A DNA stretch of 52,812 bases, from assembly GCA_021776195.1 (NCBI GenBank), contig JAJFGK010000084.1, positions 1 through 52,812 of the forward strand, written 5' to 3'. The notes below the pieces were generated by a model. It ran no database searches and was not told the DNA's origin. It was given only the letters and a program-made list of their open reading frames with translations. The position numbers and the translations under genes were made by a program. The DNA is from Kiloniellaceae bacterium (GTDB taxonomy: Bacteria > Pseudomonadota > Alphaproteobacteria > Kiloniellales > Kiloniellaceae). This document shows positions 1 to 8,325 of this stretch, piece by piece. Within the stretch, counting starts at the first letter, position 1; the number at the start of each line of letters is the position of its first letter.

Positions 1-1
1 C

Positions 2-244
2 CAAAGCCGGGCCGCGGTCATGACCGCCCTGGCCGAACGCGATATCGGCAGCCAGGTCCACTACATCCCGCTGCCGCTCCATCCGCTCTACCGCGACCGG
101 GTCGGCTGCCCGGTGCCGCCGGGCTGCCAGGCCTATTACGACAGGGTGTTGAGCCTGCCGCTCTACCCGGACCTGCGCGACGAGGATGTCGATTTCGTGG
201 TGGCCAGCCTGGTCGAGATCTTGGCGCTGAAACCGGCAGACTAG
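2..244 (+). CDS. pseC: PseC-type sugar-nucleotide aminotransferase, C-terminal end (partial)
   Basis: Only the last 80 or so codons are present; the frame is open from base 2, so the gene starts left of the window. The residues around QVHYIPLPLHPLY and the ending LPLYPDLRDEDVDFV are typical of the C-terminus of DegT/DnrJ/EryC1 PLP-dependent sugar aminotransferases. With pseI and pseG nearby, the best fit is PseC, which aminates the 4-keto UDP-sugar on the way to pseudaminic acid. It runs convergently towards the rest of the pathway, with only 7 bases before the opposing stop. A related DegT-family aminotransferase of the same locus type remains possible because the catalytic part is not visible. 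Confidence 0.75.
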   Translation, partial: QSRAAVMTALAERDIGSQVHYIPLPLHPLYRDRVGCPVPPGCQAYYDRVLSLPLYPDLRDEDVDFVVASLVEILALKPAD

Positions 245-251
245 ACGGCTA

Positions 252-878
252 TCAAACGCCCTGTTCGTTGGGCGGCTGGTAGATCAGGTTGAAGGAGATC
301 GAAATCCGCTCGCTCCGGCCCGCGTAGGGGTGGACATAGTGCTTCAGCCAGCCGGGGAAGACCATCATCCGGCCGGCCTCGGGCTTGATCCGGACCGGCG
401 TGTCGAAGGGCTTGCCCGGAAGGTGATGGCTGGAGGCGCCATTCCGCGGGTCGAGGAATTCGATCTGTCCGGCCAGCGGGTTGTCGGGATCGTCCTCGCC
501 AGGTTCGACATAGTAGACGCCGGACCAGCCGGCCCTGGCGTGGTCGTGGACCATATTGTAGCCGCCGGACCGCAACAGATTGGCCCAGGCCCAGAGGGTA
601 AAGTCGCCCTCGAAACGCCCCGGCGCGCCGGTCGCCATGGTCACCTCCTTGGTCGCGGCGCTGATCCAGCCCACCAGCTGCTGCACCGCTGGGCCGCCCC
701 AGCTATGCAGATCGGCCGGCGAATGCCAGCCCCCGACATTGCTCCAGGCCCGGTCCGAGCGCGGTGGCGCGCGCTCGAGGATCAAGCGTTTCAGTTCGCC
801 ATTGACCGCCGCGGCGTCGGGCCAGATGCGGGAGAAAAGCGGCACCGCGAAGATGCCGGATATGTCGTTCTGTGTCAT
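252..878 (-). CDS. TIGR02466-type putative 2-oxoglutarate/Fe(II) oxygenase
   Basis: A 208-residue protein resembling the TIGR02466 family of putative 2OG-Fe(II) oxygenases. The central stretch with NMVHDHARAGWSGVYYV and the later KHYVHPYAGRSERISISFN supply the His/Asp and Arg residues expected of a double-stranded beta-helix iron site. This is family resemblance; the substrate is unknown. It is the last gene of the minus-strand nonulosonic acid operon, 60 bases after pseI, so it may hydroxylate a glycan or protein substrate of that pathway, or be a passenger. No signal peptide is seen, so it is probably cytoplasmic. Confidence 0.75.
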   Translation of the reverse strand: MTQNDISGIFAVPLFSRIWPDAAAVNGELKRLILERAPPRSDRAWSNVGGWHSPADLHSWGGPAVQQLVGWISAATKEVTMATGAPGRFEGDFTLWAWANLLRSGGYNMVHDHARAGWSGVYYVEPGEDDPDNPLAGQIEFLDPRNGASSHHLPGKPFDTPVRIKPEAGRMMVFPGWLKHYVHPYAGRSERISISFNLIYQPPNEQGV

Positions 879-938
879 GCGGCACTCATAGCCAATGGTC
901 TCGAGGCCGTCAAAGCCGGAACGGGGTCGCCAACCATT

Positions 939-2018
939 TCAGTCCGCCGTCAGGAGATCCCAACTGATCGGCGTGCCCTTGGCGATGGGCTGACGCGCCC
1001 GCCGGCCCAGCACCTGGGGCAGATGCTTGGGGGCCAGGCCGCCGGCCGGGCGGATCGACCTCACCTTGGTCTCGTCGATGGCCTCGCCCGCGGCGATGTC
1101 CCCTACGGCATAGAGCGAGCGGCGGTGACGCAGCGACTGGGCCTCCACGTCCTTGGGGCCGTAGCGCACCGCGCCAAGTGCCTGCCAGGCCGCGCGGCTG
1201 GTCTCGACCAGCGCCTTCAACTCGTCGGGCTCGAGGGAGAAGGCCGCATCGTGTCCGCCTTCGGCCCGCGAAAGGGTCACGTGCTTTTCGATCACGCAGG
1301 CGCCCAGGGCGACCGCCGCCACCGCCGCGGTGATCCCCATGGTGTGGTCGGACAGTCCCACCAGGCAGCCATGGTGCGCCGCCAGATCGGTGATTGTCCT
1401 GAGGTTCGACTCGCCGATCGGCGTCGGATAGCCGCTGATGCAGTGCAGCAGCACCAGGTCCCGGCAGCCGGCCACCCGCGCCGCCTCGACGGCCTCGGCG
1501 ATTTCCGCCGCGCTGGCCATGCCGGTCGAGATGATCGTGGGACGTCCCTCGCGGGCGACCCGTTGGATCAGGGGCAGGTCGACGATCTCGAAGGAGGCGA
1601 TCTTGTAGGCCGGCGCGGCGAGCCCGGCGAGCAGGTCGACGGCGGTCGGATCGAAGGGCGAGGAGAAGACCGTGATACCCAGGCGTCGGCCTTCGTCGAA
1701 CAGTCTTTCGTGCCATTCCCAGGGCGTAAAAGCCTCCTGGTAGAGGTCATAGAGCCGGCGTCCCGCCCAGAGTCCCTCGTCGATGCGAAAGGCCGGGCCG
1801 TCGTGATCGATGGTGATGGTGTCGGCGCGGTAGGTCTGCAGCTTGACCGCATCGGCGCCGGCCTCCTGGGCCATGGCGATGATTCGCAGCGCCCGATCCA
1901 GCTCGCCCTTGTGGTTGGCCGACATCTCGGCGATGACATAGGGTGGCTGGCCCGGCCCGATGGCCCGGCCGGCAATCGCGATCTCGGTTGGCGCATCCCC
2001 TGGCTGCCGCTCAGGCAT
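939..2018 (-). CDS. pseI: Pseudaminic acid synthase (NeuB family)
   Basis: A 359-residue NeuB-family synthase that condenses phosphoenolpyruvate with a 6-carbon diacetamido sugar to form a nonulosonic acid. Seen in the sequence: the N-terminal YVIAEMSANHKG motif at about residue 27, KLQTYRADTITID, the GLSDHTMG loop, and a C-terminal SAF (antifreeze-like) domain with RRSLYAVGDIAAGE and KGTPISWD. The Ser-Ala-Asn-His-Lys-Gly form with KLQTYRADTITID favours PseI over NeuB or LegI. Its ATG overlaps the end of the upstream HAD gene by 8 bases, which indicates translational coupling. The product probably feeds flagellin or surface glycosylation. Confidence 0.9.
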   Translation of the reverse strand: MPERQPGDAPTEIAIAGRAIGPGQPPYVIAEMSANHKGELDRALRIIAMAQEAGADAVKLQTYRADTITIDHDGPAFRIDEGLWAGRRLYDLYQEAFTPWEWHERLFDEGRRLGITVFSSPFDPTAVDLLAGLAAPAYKIASFEIVDLPLIQRVAREGRPTIISTGMASAAEIAEAVEAARVAGCRDLVLLHCISGYPTPIGESNLRTITDLAAHHGCLVGLSDHTMGITAAVAAVALGACVIEKHVTLSRAEGGHDAAFSLEPDELKALVETSRAAWQALGAVRYGPKDVEAQSLRHRRSLYAVGDIAAGEAIDETKVRSIRPAGGLAPKHLPQVLGRRARQPIAKGTPISWDLLTAD

Positions 2019-2718
2019 CGGCCTTCTCCCCTCGCCGCGCCCGGTCCCGGCTCATCCGGTCCAACGCGCCTTCCAGATCCAACAGACTGTCGATGGTCAT
2101 GAGCGGCTGCGCCGCCGGGCCGGATTCCTGCGCCGCAAAGCGCGCTGTGCGGACCCGGACCGCCGCGATCCCCAGAGCCGCGGCGGCGGCCAGGTCGTGA
2201 TCCGGGCGATCGCCCACGACAAGTGCCTGGGAGGCCTCGCAACCGAGCGCCGTCAGGGCCGCGCGATAGCCGCCCGGATCGGGCTTGGGCGCGTCCAGCT
2301 CCCAGCAATAGACGACCCGGTCGACCAGCGCAGCGAGCCCCAGGGCCGCCACCTTGCGCCGCTGCATGATCCCCAGGCCGTCGGTCACCAGTCCAAGCCG
2401 ATAGGTCTGCCGCAGGCGCCACAGCAAGTCGGCGACCGCCGGATCGAGCCGCAGCGTCGGTTCGTGCCGGCGATAGGCTTCGACCAGCTCGGCGATCCGC
2501 CCGGCATCGGCGGACAGGCCTGCCCGCTCGAGCAGTTCGTCGAACAGGCCCTCGCGGCCTTTCTCATCGAAGCGCGCGATCATCCATTGCCGGATCTCGT
2601 CCCTGGGCCGTCCCGCCTCTGCCGCGACCTTCTCGGCCACAACGCCATAGCCGCTCAACACGTAGTCCCGCTCGGGATAGAGGGTGTCGTCGAGGTCGAA
2701 AAGGATGGCCCTTATCAT
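2011..2718 (-). CDS. HAD-superfamily hydrolase
   Basis: About 235 residues with the HAD motifs: FDLDDTLYP at the N-terminus (nucleophile Asp), TDGL in the middle, a Lys in APKPDPGG, and GDRPDHDL near the end. I chose the ATG at 2718, which has GGAG just upstream and puts the catalytic motif at residue 7; longer open frame upstream lacks family similarity. It sits between an ATP-grasp gene and pseI in one operon. A small-molecule or sugar phosphatase role in the glycan pathway is likely, but the substrate cannot be read from sequence. Confidence 0.82.
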   Translation of the reverse strand: MIRAILFDLDDTLYPERDYVLSGYGVVAEKVAAEAGRPRDEIRQWMIARFDEKGREGLFDELLERAGLSADAGRIAELVEAYRRHEPTLRLDPAVADLLWRLRQTYRLGLVTDGLGIMQRRKVAALGLAALVDRVVYCWELDAPKPDPGGYRAALTALGCEASQALVVGDRPDHDLAAAAALGIAAVRVRTARFAAQESGPAAQPLMTIDSLLDLEGALDRMSRDRARRGEKADA

Positions 2719-2731
2719 GGGATCTCCGGGA

Positions 2732-3673
2732 TCATGGGGGCGCCGGCCCGATGCGGATCTCCGCTCCATAGCGCATCAAGGTTAAGCCATCGCGAAGCGG
2801 CCGGGGCAAGCGCGCGGCCTCCTCGCCGGCGATCAGCGCCAGCAGCCGCGCCGGCGATTGCAGGCCAGCCTCGATCGAGAGAATCGAGGCGCCGCCGAAG
2901 CGCGGGTTGGCCTCGATCCAGAGCACGCCGCGTTGGGGATGCAGGAAAGCCTGAAGAACCGCGTGCCCGACCAGACCCAAGGCGCCGGCCAAGCGCAGGG
3001 CCTGCGCCGTCATGGCCTCCTGCTGCTCGATCCGCGTGTGGTGCGCCTCGCCGTCAACGACGCGGACGCGCCGGCGCGCCGCGGCCTGGAGCGGCCGGCC
3101 GGCAAAATCGCCCAGCAGGTCGATCGAGTACTCCGGCGCGCCGATGGCTTCCTGGAACAGCGTGACGTCGCGGTCCAGCGCCAGCCCCGCCGCCTGGTCC
3201 GCGATCAGCCCGGCGCCTTGTCCCGCCGCACCACGGCGCGGCCGCGCGAACAGCGGATAGGACGCCGCGTCTTCAGGGTCCGCGCGCCGTGGGACGGCCA
3301 GGCCCTGGGCCTCGCAGAAATCGGCAAAGCGCGCCTTGTCGCCGCAGATCTCCAGCGCGCTCGGATCGGAAACCAGGGCCTGGGTCCCCACCGCCCGAAG
3401 CCCCTCGGCGGCCCCGGCCAGGGCGGCGAGCTCGCCGTCGCGGGTCGGCACCACCAGGGCGACAGCCTCGCGGCGACAGGCTTCGATCAGGGCCGCGGCG
3501 AAGTCCGGCGCGTCGCTGGCCGGCAGATCGACGATCCCATCGCAGCCCCGCAAGGCCGGGCTCGCCGGATTCAGGTCGCACCCCAGGACCCGGCCGCCGC
3601 GCGCGCCGGCGGCAACCTTGAAGGCCTCGACCAGGGGCGTCTTGGCGGCGGCACTGAGGATCAGGACGTTCAT
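2732..3673 (-). CDS. ATP-grasp domain protein (carboxylate-amine ligase type)
   Basis: A 313-residue protein. The N-terminus NVLILSAAAKTPLVEAF is a Rossmann-like pre-ATP-grasp domain; LFQEAIGAPEYSIDLL and the C-terminal VLWIEANPRFGGAS are the ATP-grasp core and metal-binding region. The family joins a carboxylate to an amine through an acyl phosphate. The start at 3673 overlaps the pseG stop as ATGA and begins at the first recognisable domain residue. In this operon it could add an amino acid or acyl amide to the nonulosonic acid or its carrier; that is inference. Similar proteins occur in many polysaccharide loci. Confidence 0.82.
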   Translation of the reverse strand: MNVLILSAAAKTPLVEAFKVAAGARGGRVLGCDLNPASPALRGCDGIVDLPASDAPDFAAALIEACRREAVALVVPTRDGELAALAGAAEGLRAVGTQALVSDPSALEICGDKARFADFCEAQGLAVPRRADPEDAASYPLFARPRRGAAGQGAGLIADQAAGLALDRDVTLFQEAIGAPEYSIDLLGDFAGRPLQAAARRRVRVVDGEAHHTRIEQQEAMTAQALRLAGALGLVGHAVLQAFLHPQRGVLWIEANPRFGGASILSIEAGLQSPARLLALIAGEEAARLPRPLRDGLTLMRYGAEIRIGPAPP

Positions 3674-4707
3674 GGCGTCTCTGCCCAAGGCATCGACAAC
3701 ATGGCCTCGACCACCCGCGCCGCCCCGGCTCCGTCGACCAGGCGCCGCCCGGCCGCCGCCATGGCCGCGCGCCGGTCCGGATCGTCGAGCAGGGCGCTCA
3801 ATCCGGCCGCCAGAGCGGTGTCGTCCAAGTCGGTGACCGGGGCGAGATAGCGGCCGCAACCGGCGGCCTCGGCCTGGCTTGCCGCGGCCTCTTCGCCCTC
3901 GTTGTTGCTGACCCAAAGGGCGGGCACGCCAAGCGCTGCCAGCTCCAACAGCGTGGTGCCGGCGGCCGAGACGGCCAGATCGCTGGCGGCAAGAGGGGCC
4001 GGCCAGTCCGGCGGCTGTCGCAGGACCGTCAAGCGCGAGCGCTCCGCCGCGCCGAGGCTCGAAAGATCGGGCTCCCGGCCCCCCGGCCCGATGACCGCCG
4101 TGGTCTCGGCCCGGTCGCCGCTGGCCCGCAGGATTGCCCGGGCCAAGGGAATGGTCAGGTGATGAGGGTCGCTGCCGCCCAGGGTCAAGAGTATCCGCAA
4201 GGGCCCATCGGGTCTCGGCGCGTGGTCCGCGACCGCATGGCGCAGTTCGCGCCGCAGCAGGGCGTAGCGCGCACCGCAGAGCCGCTGGGTCATGGCCGGG
4301 CAGCGGCCGTCATAGAGCCTCGGCTCGGCAAAGAGATTGGGGTTCACGATCAAATCGACGCCGTAATGGTCGAGTGCGCCATGATCGTCGATCATCAGAC
4401 AGCGGGAGGCGACGATAGCCAACCCCATGACCTCGTCGGCGCTAAAGTGGCGGCCGTCGATCGCCAGCCAGGCCTCCGGGCTCTCCGCGATCCGGGCCAG
4501 CAGCGCGTCCTCGTCGGCTACCAGGTCGCAACCGAAGCCCTCCGCGGCCAACCGGTCCAGCGCCGCCGGCGGCAGGGTCGCGGCGAGAAACCGGACCGGA
4601 CCGCCGGTCGCCTCGCGCCAGGCCTGGGCCAGCGCCAGGCCGCGCATGAAATGGCCCATGCCGAGTTCCTCGGAGGCGTCGACGCGCAAAAGCAAGCTAT
4701 CGGTCAT
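3670..4707 (-). CDS. pseG: UDP-2,4-diacetamido-2,4,6-trideoxy-beta-L-altropyranose hydrolase
   Basis: A 345-residue PseG homologue. The N-terminal RVDASEELGMGHFMRGLALAQAW is the family signature containing the catalytic His, and GGSDPHHLT plus the C-terminal LGVPALWVSNNEGE are the nucleotide-binding parts of this GT-B-like UDP-sugar hydrolase. It removes UDP before PseI acts. First recognisable gene of the minus-strand pathway operon; the MocR gene ends 45 bases upstream on the same strand, so read-through is possible. Length matches the family. Confidence 0.9.
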   Translation of the reverse strand: MTDSLLLRVDASEELGMGHFMRGLALAQAWREATGGPVRFLAATLPPAALDRLAAEGFGCDLVADEDALLARIAESPEAWLAIDGRHFSADEVMGLAIVASRCLMIDDHGALDHYGVDLIVNPNLFAEPRLYDGRCPAMTQRLCGARYALLRRELRHAVADHAPRPDGPLRILLTLGGSDPHHLTIPLARAILRASGDRAETTAVIGPGGREPDLSSLGAAERSRLTVLRQPPDWPAPLAASDLAVSAAGTTLLELAALGVPALWVSNNEGEEAAASQAEAAGCGRYLAPVTDLDDTALAAGLSALLDDPDRRAAMAAAGRRLVDGAGAARVVEAMLSMPWAETP

Positions 4708-4752
4708 GGCATCACTGTCGCGGCTGTCCCGGAGTCCGGCAAAGCCGCTGGC

Positions 4753-6171
4753 CTACATCTGGAAGGGCACCGGGCCGGGGCCTTCCCGGGCCAGGTCGGC
4801 GATCAGGGTCAGGGCGCGCTCCAGGGCGGCGCGATGGTCGGCGCGCAGGCAGATCCGCACCGCCGGCGGCACCGGGCCAGTCTCGATGGCGAAGCGCTCG
4901 CCGGGCATCACCAGAACGCCCCGGGTGGCGAGGCGCTGGGCGAACTCCTCGCCGCGCCAGACCGGCGCCAGCGGCAGCCAGACCTGGGGCGTGTGCCGGG
5001 CCTCCTTGAAGGCGGTGCCGGCCAGACAGCGCGCCGCCAGGTCGTGCAGATCCTGGGTCAGGGCATCGCGTTCCAGGGCGAGCTGCGCGGCGGTGCCGTC
5101 CTCGATCCAGCGGCAAGCGAGCTCGGCCATCAGCGGCGGCGCCATCCAGTTGGTGGTCTGGGTCGCGGCCAGCAGGTCCGGCATCAGGGCCGGCGGCGAG
5201 GCGATGATGCCGACCCTGAGGCCCGGCGCCACGGTTTTCGACAGGCTGGAGATATAGACCGAACGCTCGGGATAGAGCGCGGCGAAGGCCGGCAGGCCGG
5301 CCCCGTCCTCGCGCGGGTTCACGTCGTCCTCGATCACGATGATGCCGCGCTCGGCGGCGGTCCGCGCGATCGCCTCGCGGCGCGCGCGGTTCAAGGTCGC
5401 CGTGGTCGGGTTGTGCACGCTGGGCATGCAGTAGAGCAGGCGCGCCGCCGGGTCGCGGCTCACCGCCTCGAAGGACTCCGGCAGGATGCCGCCCTCGTCG
5501 ATCGCCAGGGGCGCCAGGGTCAGCCCGAAGATCCGCGCCAGGTTCTTGATGCCGGGATAGGTGAAGCGTTCGACCATCAGGATGTCGCCGGGCTGGGAAA
5601 GCGCGCCCAGGGCCGTGGTCAGGGCCTGCTGGGCGCCGCTGGTGACGATGACCTGCTCCGGCGCGGCGCGGTGGCCGCGGCGGCCAATCCAGGAGGCCAG
5701 CAGCTCGCGGTGGCGCGGCTGGCCCTGACTGTTGCCGTAGGACAGCATGTCGGTCAGATCGCACTCCCGGCCCATCTCGATCAGGGTGCGGCCCAGCACC
5801 TCGCCGACCCGCAGGTTGGCCGGCTCGTTGCGGGTCAGATCGATGACCCCGGAGGCGACATCGCTTCTCGTCGATGTTGTGGCCGCGCCCGGTCCCGGCG
5901 TCGCGCCCTCGGCCCCTGCCCGGTCGGCGCGCACGAAACAGCCGCGCCCGACCTGACGCGAAATCAGACCGCGCTTTTCCGCCAGGGCATAGGCGCGATG
6001 CACCGTGCCGACCGTGACCGACAGGCCCTCGGCCAGGGCGCGCACGGTCGGCAGCCGGTCGCCGCCGGCCAGGCGGCCGGCGCGCAGATCCTCGCCCAGG
6101 GCATCGGCGATGGCCTGATAGAGCGGAGCGTTTCGGTCCTGGAGCGCGGGCGACCACATTGTTACCATCAC
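4753..6171 (-). CDS. MocR-type regulator: GntR winged helix fused to aminotransferase domain
   Basis: About 470 residues. Residues 1-80 are a GntR winged helix-turn-helix (GGDRLPTVRALAEGLSVTVGTVHRAYALAE). The remainder is a fold-type I aminotransferase domain with the PLP lysine in SSLSKTVAPGLRVG. MocR proteins sense PLP or amino compounds; PdxR members control vitamin B6 genes. It is divergent from pdxJ, with overlapping promoters and a perfect palindrome between them, which supports a PdxR-like role. GTG 6171, ATG 6168 and ATG 6159 are all possible starts, and no strong ribosome-binding site decides between them. Confidence 0.88.
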   Translation of the reverse strand: MMVTMWSPALQDRNAPLYQAIADALGEDLRAGRLAGGDRLPTVRALAEGLSVTVGTVHRAYALAEKRGLISRQVGRGCFVRADRAGAEGATPGPGAATTSTRSDVASGVIDLTRNEPANLRVGEVLGRTLIEMGRECDLTDMLSYGNSQGQPRHRELLASWIGRRGHRAAPEQVIVTSGAQQALTTALGALSQPGDILMVERFTYPGIKNLARIFGLTLAPLAIDEGGILPESFEAVSRDPAARLLYCMPSVHNPTTATLNRARREAIARTAAERGIIVIEDDVNPREDGAGLPAFAALYPERSVYISSLSKTVAPGLRVGIIASPPALMPDLLAATQTTNWMAPPLMAELACRWIEDGTAAQLALERDALTQDLHDLAARCLAGTAFKEARHTPQVWLPLAPVWRGEEFAQRLATRGVLVMPGERFAIETGPVPPAVRICLRADHRAALERALTLIADLAREGPGPVPFQM

Positions 6172-6181
6172 AATAAAACAA

Positions 6182-6209
6182 TTGACTCGCGAAGGGGGTT
6201 CAAGATACT
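6182..6209 (+). promoter_or_regulatory. Putative sigma-70 promoter of pdxJ
   Basis: TTGACT at 6182-6187, a 16-base spacer and GATACT at 6204-6209, in an AT-rich gap between divergent genes. The predicted transcript would start near 6216, so the palindrome at 6231-6253 would lie just inside it, a classic repressor position. Confidence 0.5.
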
Positions 6210-6230
6210 AGAATTCATAGGATATATCAA
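6202..6230 (-). promoter_or_regulatory. Putative promoter of the MocR gene, overlapping the pdxJ promoter
   Basis: Read on the minus strand: TTGATA (6225-6230), a 17-base spacer, and TATCTT (6202-6207). Its -35 box abuts the palindrome at 6231-6253, so a bound regulator could activate or block this promoter while acting on pdxJ. Confidence 0.45.
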
Positions 6231-6253
6231 GAAATTGTTATGATAACAATTTC
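6231..6253. promoter_or_regulatory. Perfect 23-bp palindrome, probable operator between mocR-type gene and pdxJ
   Basis: The arms GAAATTGTTAT and ATAACAATTTC are exact reverse complements separated by one G. A second ATTGTTAC half-site lies at 6158-6165, over the MocR start. It is AT-rich in a GC-rich setting and placed at both predicted promoters. The natural ligand is the divergent MocR protein, by inference. Confidence 0.65.
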
Positions 6254-6306
6254 AACGACGTGAGGATCCAAGAGACCGAGAGCCCAAGAGACCGAGGACT
6301 GTTGCC

Positions 6307-7071
6307 ATGGTGAAGCTGTCGATCAATCTGAACAAGGTGGCGCTGCTGCGCAATCAGCGCGACATCGGCTATCCCAGCGTGGTGGGCGCGGCCCGGGCGG
6401 TGATCGAGGCCGGCGCCGACGGCATCACGGTCCATCCGCGTCCCGACGAGCGCCATATCCGCCACAGCGACGTGACCGAGCTGGCCGCTTTCCTGGCGGA
6501 ACACTATGGCCACCGCATCGAGTACAACATCGAGGGCTATCCGAGCCCCGATTGGATCGCCTTGGTCAAGGCGGTGCGACCGACCCAGGCGACCCTGGTC
6601 CCCGATGCGCCGGACCAGGCGACCTCGGACCACGGTTGGGACCTGCCGGCCCAGGCCGATTTCCTGCGCCCGATCATCGCCCAATTGAAGGCAGTGGGCT
6701 GCCGCGTCGCGCTCTTCATGGATGCCGAGCCACAGGCCATGGCCCTGGCGCGGGCGGTCGGCGCCGACCGGGTCGAACTCTACACCGGGCCCTATGGCGA
6801 GAGCTATGGCACCGACCAGGGCGAAGGCGAACTCGCCAAGCTGATCGGTTCCGCCGAGGCAGCGCATGTCGCCGGCCTGGGAGTCAATGCCGGTCACGAC
6901 CTGAACTTGGAAAATCTGCCGGCCCTGCGCCGCGGCGCCCCGGCCCTGCTCGAGGTCTCGATCGGCCACGCGATCACCGCCGATGCGCTCCACATGGGCT
7001 TCAAGGCGGCGGTGAAGGCCTACCTCTCGGCGCTCAACGCCGAAAAGGCCAGCCGGCAGGAAGTCGCCTAG
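6307..7071 (+). CDS. pdxJ: Pyridoxine 5'-phosphate synthase
   Basis: A 254-residue TIM-barrel enzyme that condenses 1-deoxy-D-xylulose 5-phosphate with 3-amino-2-oxopropyl phosphate to pyridoxine 5'-phosphate. Clear family marks are LSINLNKVALLRNQR at the N-terminus, DGITVHPRPDERHIR, EYNIEGYPS, and the late GLGVNAGHDLNLEN followed by EVSIGHAI. Length is typical. GAGGA lies about 9 bases before the ATG. This is the cytoplasmic DXP-dependent route to vitamin B6. Divergent from a MocR-type regulator and followed by a PLP-dependent class V enzyme. Confidence 0.96.
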   Translation: MVKLSINLNKVALLRNQRDIGYPSVVGAARAVIEAGADGITVHPRPDERHIRHSDVTELAAFLAEHYGHRIEYNIEGYPSPDWIALVKAVRPTQATLVPDAPDQATSDHGWDLPAQADFLRPIIAQLKAVGCRVALFMDAEPQAMALARAVGADRVELYTGPYGESYGTDQGEGELAKLIGSAEAAHVAGLGVNAGHDLNLENLPALRRGAPALLEVSIGHAITADALHMGFKAAVKAYLSALNAEKASRQEVA

Positions 7072-7152
7072 GCGGCCAGAACAGACCCTGGACCGACGGG
7101 TCCGGATTTGTCACCTTCTGCCAGAACCGACGCGCTGGCCGAAGGAAACCTG

Positions 7153-8280
7153 GTGACCGATCCCTTTTCTGACATGGCGGCCGTGCGGCGGGATTTCCCG
7201 ATTACCGAGGCCTGTGTTTTCCTCGATCACGCCGCCGCCGGGCCGATTTCCCGGCCGGTCCGGGACGCCATGGTCAAGGTCGCCGACGACCACCTGCACC
7301 GGGCGATGTTGGCTCTGCCGGCCCAGAACGAGAGGATCGCCCAGGTGCGCGCGCTGGCCGGCCGGCTGGCCGGCGTGCCGCCCGAGAGAATCGCCTTCAT
7401 CGACAACACCTCCCACGGCCTGTCCCTGGCGGCCAACGGCTATCCCTGGGCCCCGGGTGACAATCTGGTGCTGCCGGCCAACGACTTTCCCTCCAACGTC
7501 TATCCCTGGCTGAACCTGGAGGCCCGGGGCGTCGAGGTCCGCCGGATCGAACCGCGCGCTGCGCCCATCGGCCCGGCGGAGCTGGCGGCGGCCATGGACG
7601 GGCGGACCCGGATCCTGGCCATCAGCTCCGTGCAGTTCTCGACCGGCGCGCGCAACGATATCGCCGGCCTTGCCGCGCTCTGCCGGGCCCGAGACTGCCT
7701 GCTCGTGGTCGACGGGACCCAAAGCGTCGGCGCGCTGGCGCTCGATGCCGGATCGCTCGGGGTCGACCTGCTGGCGGTCAGTGCCCACAAGTGGATGATG
7801 GGGCCCTTCGGCATCGGTTTCGCCGCCCTGTCCGAACGCGCCTTCGCGCGGTTGCGCCCGCCGGTGCTGGGCTGGCTGAGTGTCGAGGACCCCTTCGGGT
7901 TCCACTACCGTCTGGACCTCCTGCCCGATGCCCGCCGCTTCGAGCCGGGCACGGAGAACAGCGCGGGGATCCTGGGTCTCGGCGGCACCCTGGGCCTGAT
8001 CCACCGCTACGGCATCGACGCCATCGAGCGCCGGGTCCTGGCTCTCACCGATCACCTCTGCGCGGCCCTGCGGAACATCGGCGGCAGAGTAGCAAGTCCC
8101 CGTGGCGCGGGACTGTCGTCCGGCATCGTCATCTGCCACCCACCGGGCGATGTCGACGTCATCATGGAGCGGCTGAAGGGGCAGAGGGTGCTGGTCTCGA
8201 AACGCGCCGGCGGCGTGCGTTTTTCGCCGCAGTACTACAACACCGCCGACGAGCTCGACCGGGCGGTGGCGCTCTTGTGA
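7153..8280 (+). CDS. Aminotransferase class V-fold PLP-dependent enzyme
   Basis: About 375 residues, fold-type I, class V (cysteine desulfurase-like). SAHKWMMGPFGIGF carries the PLP lysine; VVDGTQSVGALALD holds the Asp that contacts the pyridine nitrogen; SSVQFSTGARND matches the family. I prefer GTG 7153 because GAAGGA ends 6 bases before it; an upstream in-frame TTG at 7108 has no comparable site. A catalytic Cys loop typical of true cysteine desulfurases is not obvious, so the substrate is undetermined. It follows pdxJ by 80 bases and may be co-transcribed. Confidence 0.85.
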   Translation: MTDPFSDMAAVRRDFPITEACVFLDHAAAGPISRPVRDAMVKVADDHLHRAMLALPAQNERIAQVRALAGRLAGVPPERIAFIDNTSHGLSLAANGYPWAPGDNLVLPANDFPSNVYPWLNLEARGVEVRRIEPRAAPIGPAELAAAMDGRTRILAISSVQFSTGARNDIAGLAALCRARDCLLVVDGTQSVGALALDAGSLGVDLLAVSAHKWMMGPFGIGFAALSERAFARLRPPVLGWLSVEDPFGFHYRLDLLPDARRFEPGTENSAGILGLGGTLGLIHRYGIDAIERRVLALTDHLCAALRNIGGRVASPRGAGLSSGIVICHPPGDVDVIMERLKGQRVLVSKRAGGVRFSPQYYNTADELDRAVALL

Positions 8281-8325
8281 TTATGAGCGGCCCGCGCCAT
8301 CGATCCCGACCGCGGTTATCGCCCG

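Noticed and set aside
4159..6243. A 694-codon open frame on the plus strand over pseG and the MocR gene
   Set aside because: Composition is Gly/Arg/Gln-rich without domains, and both minus-strand genes have full family motifs.
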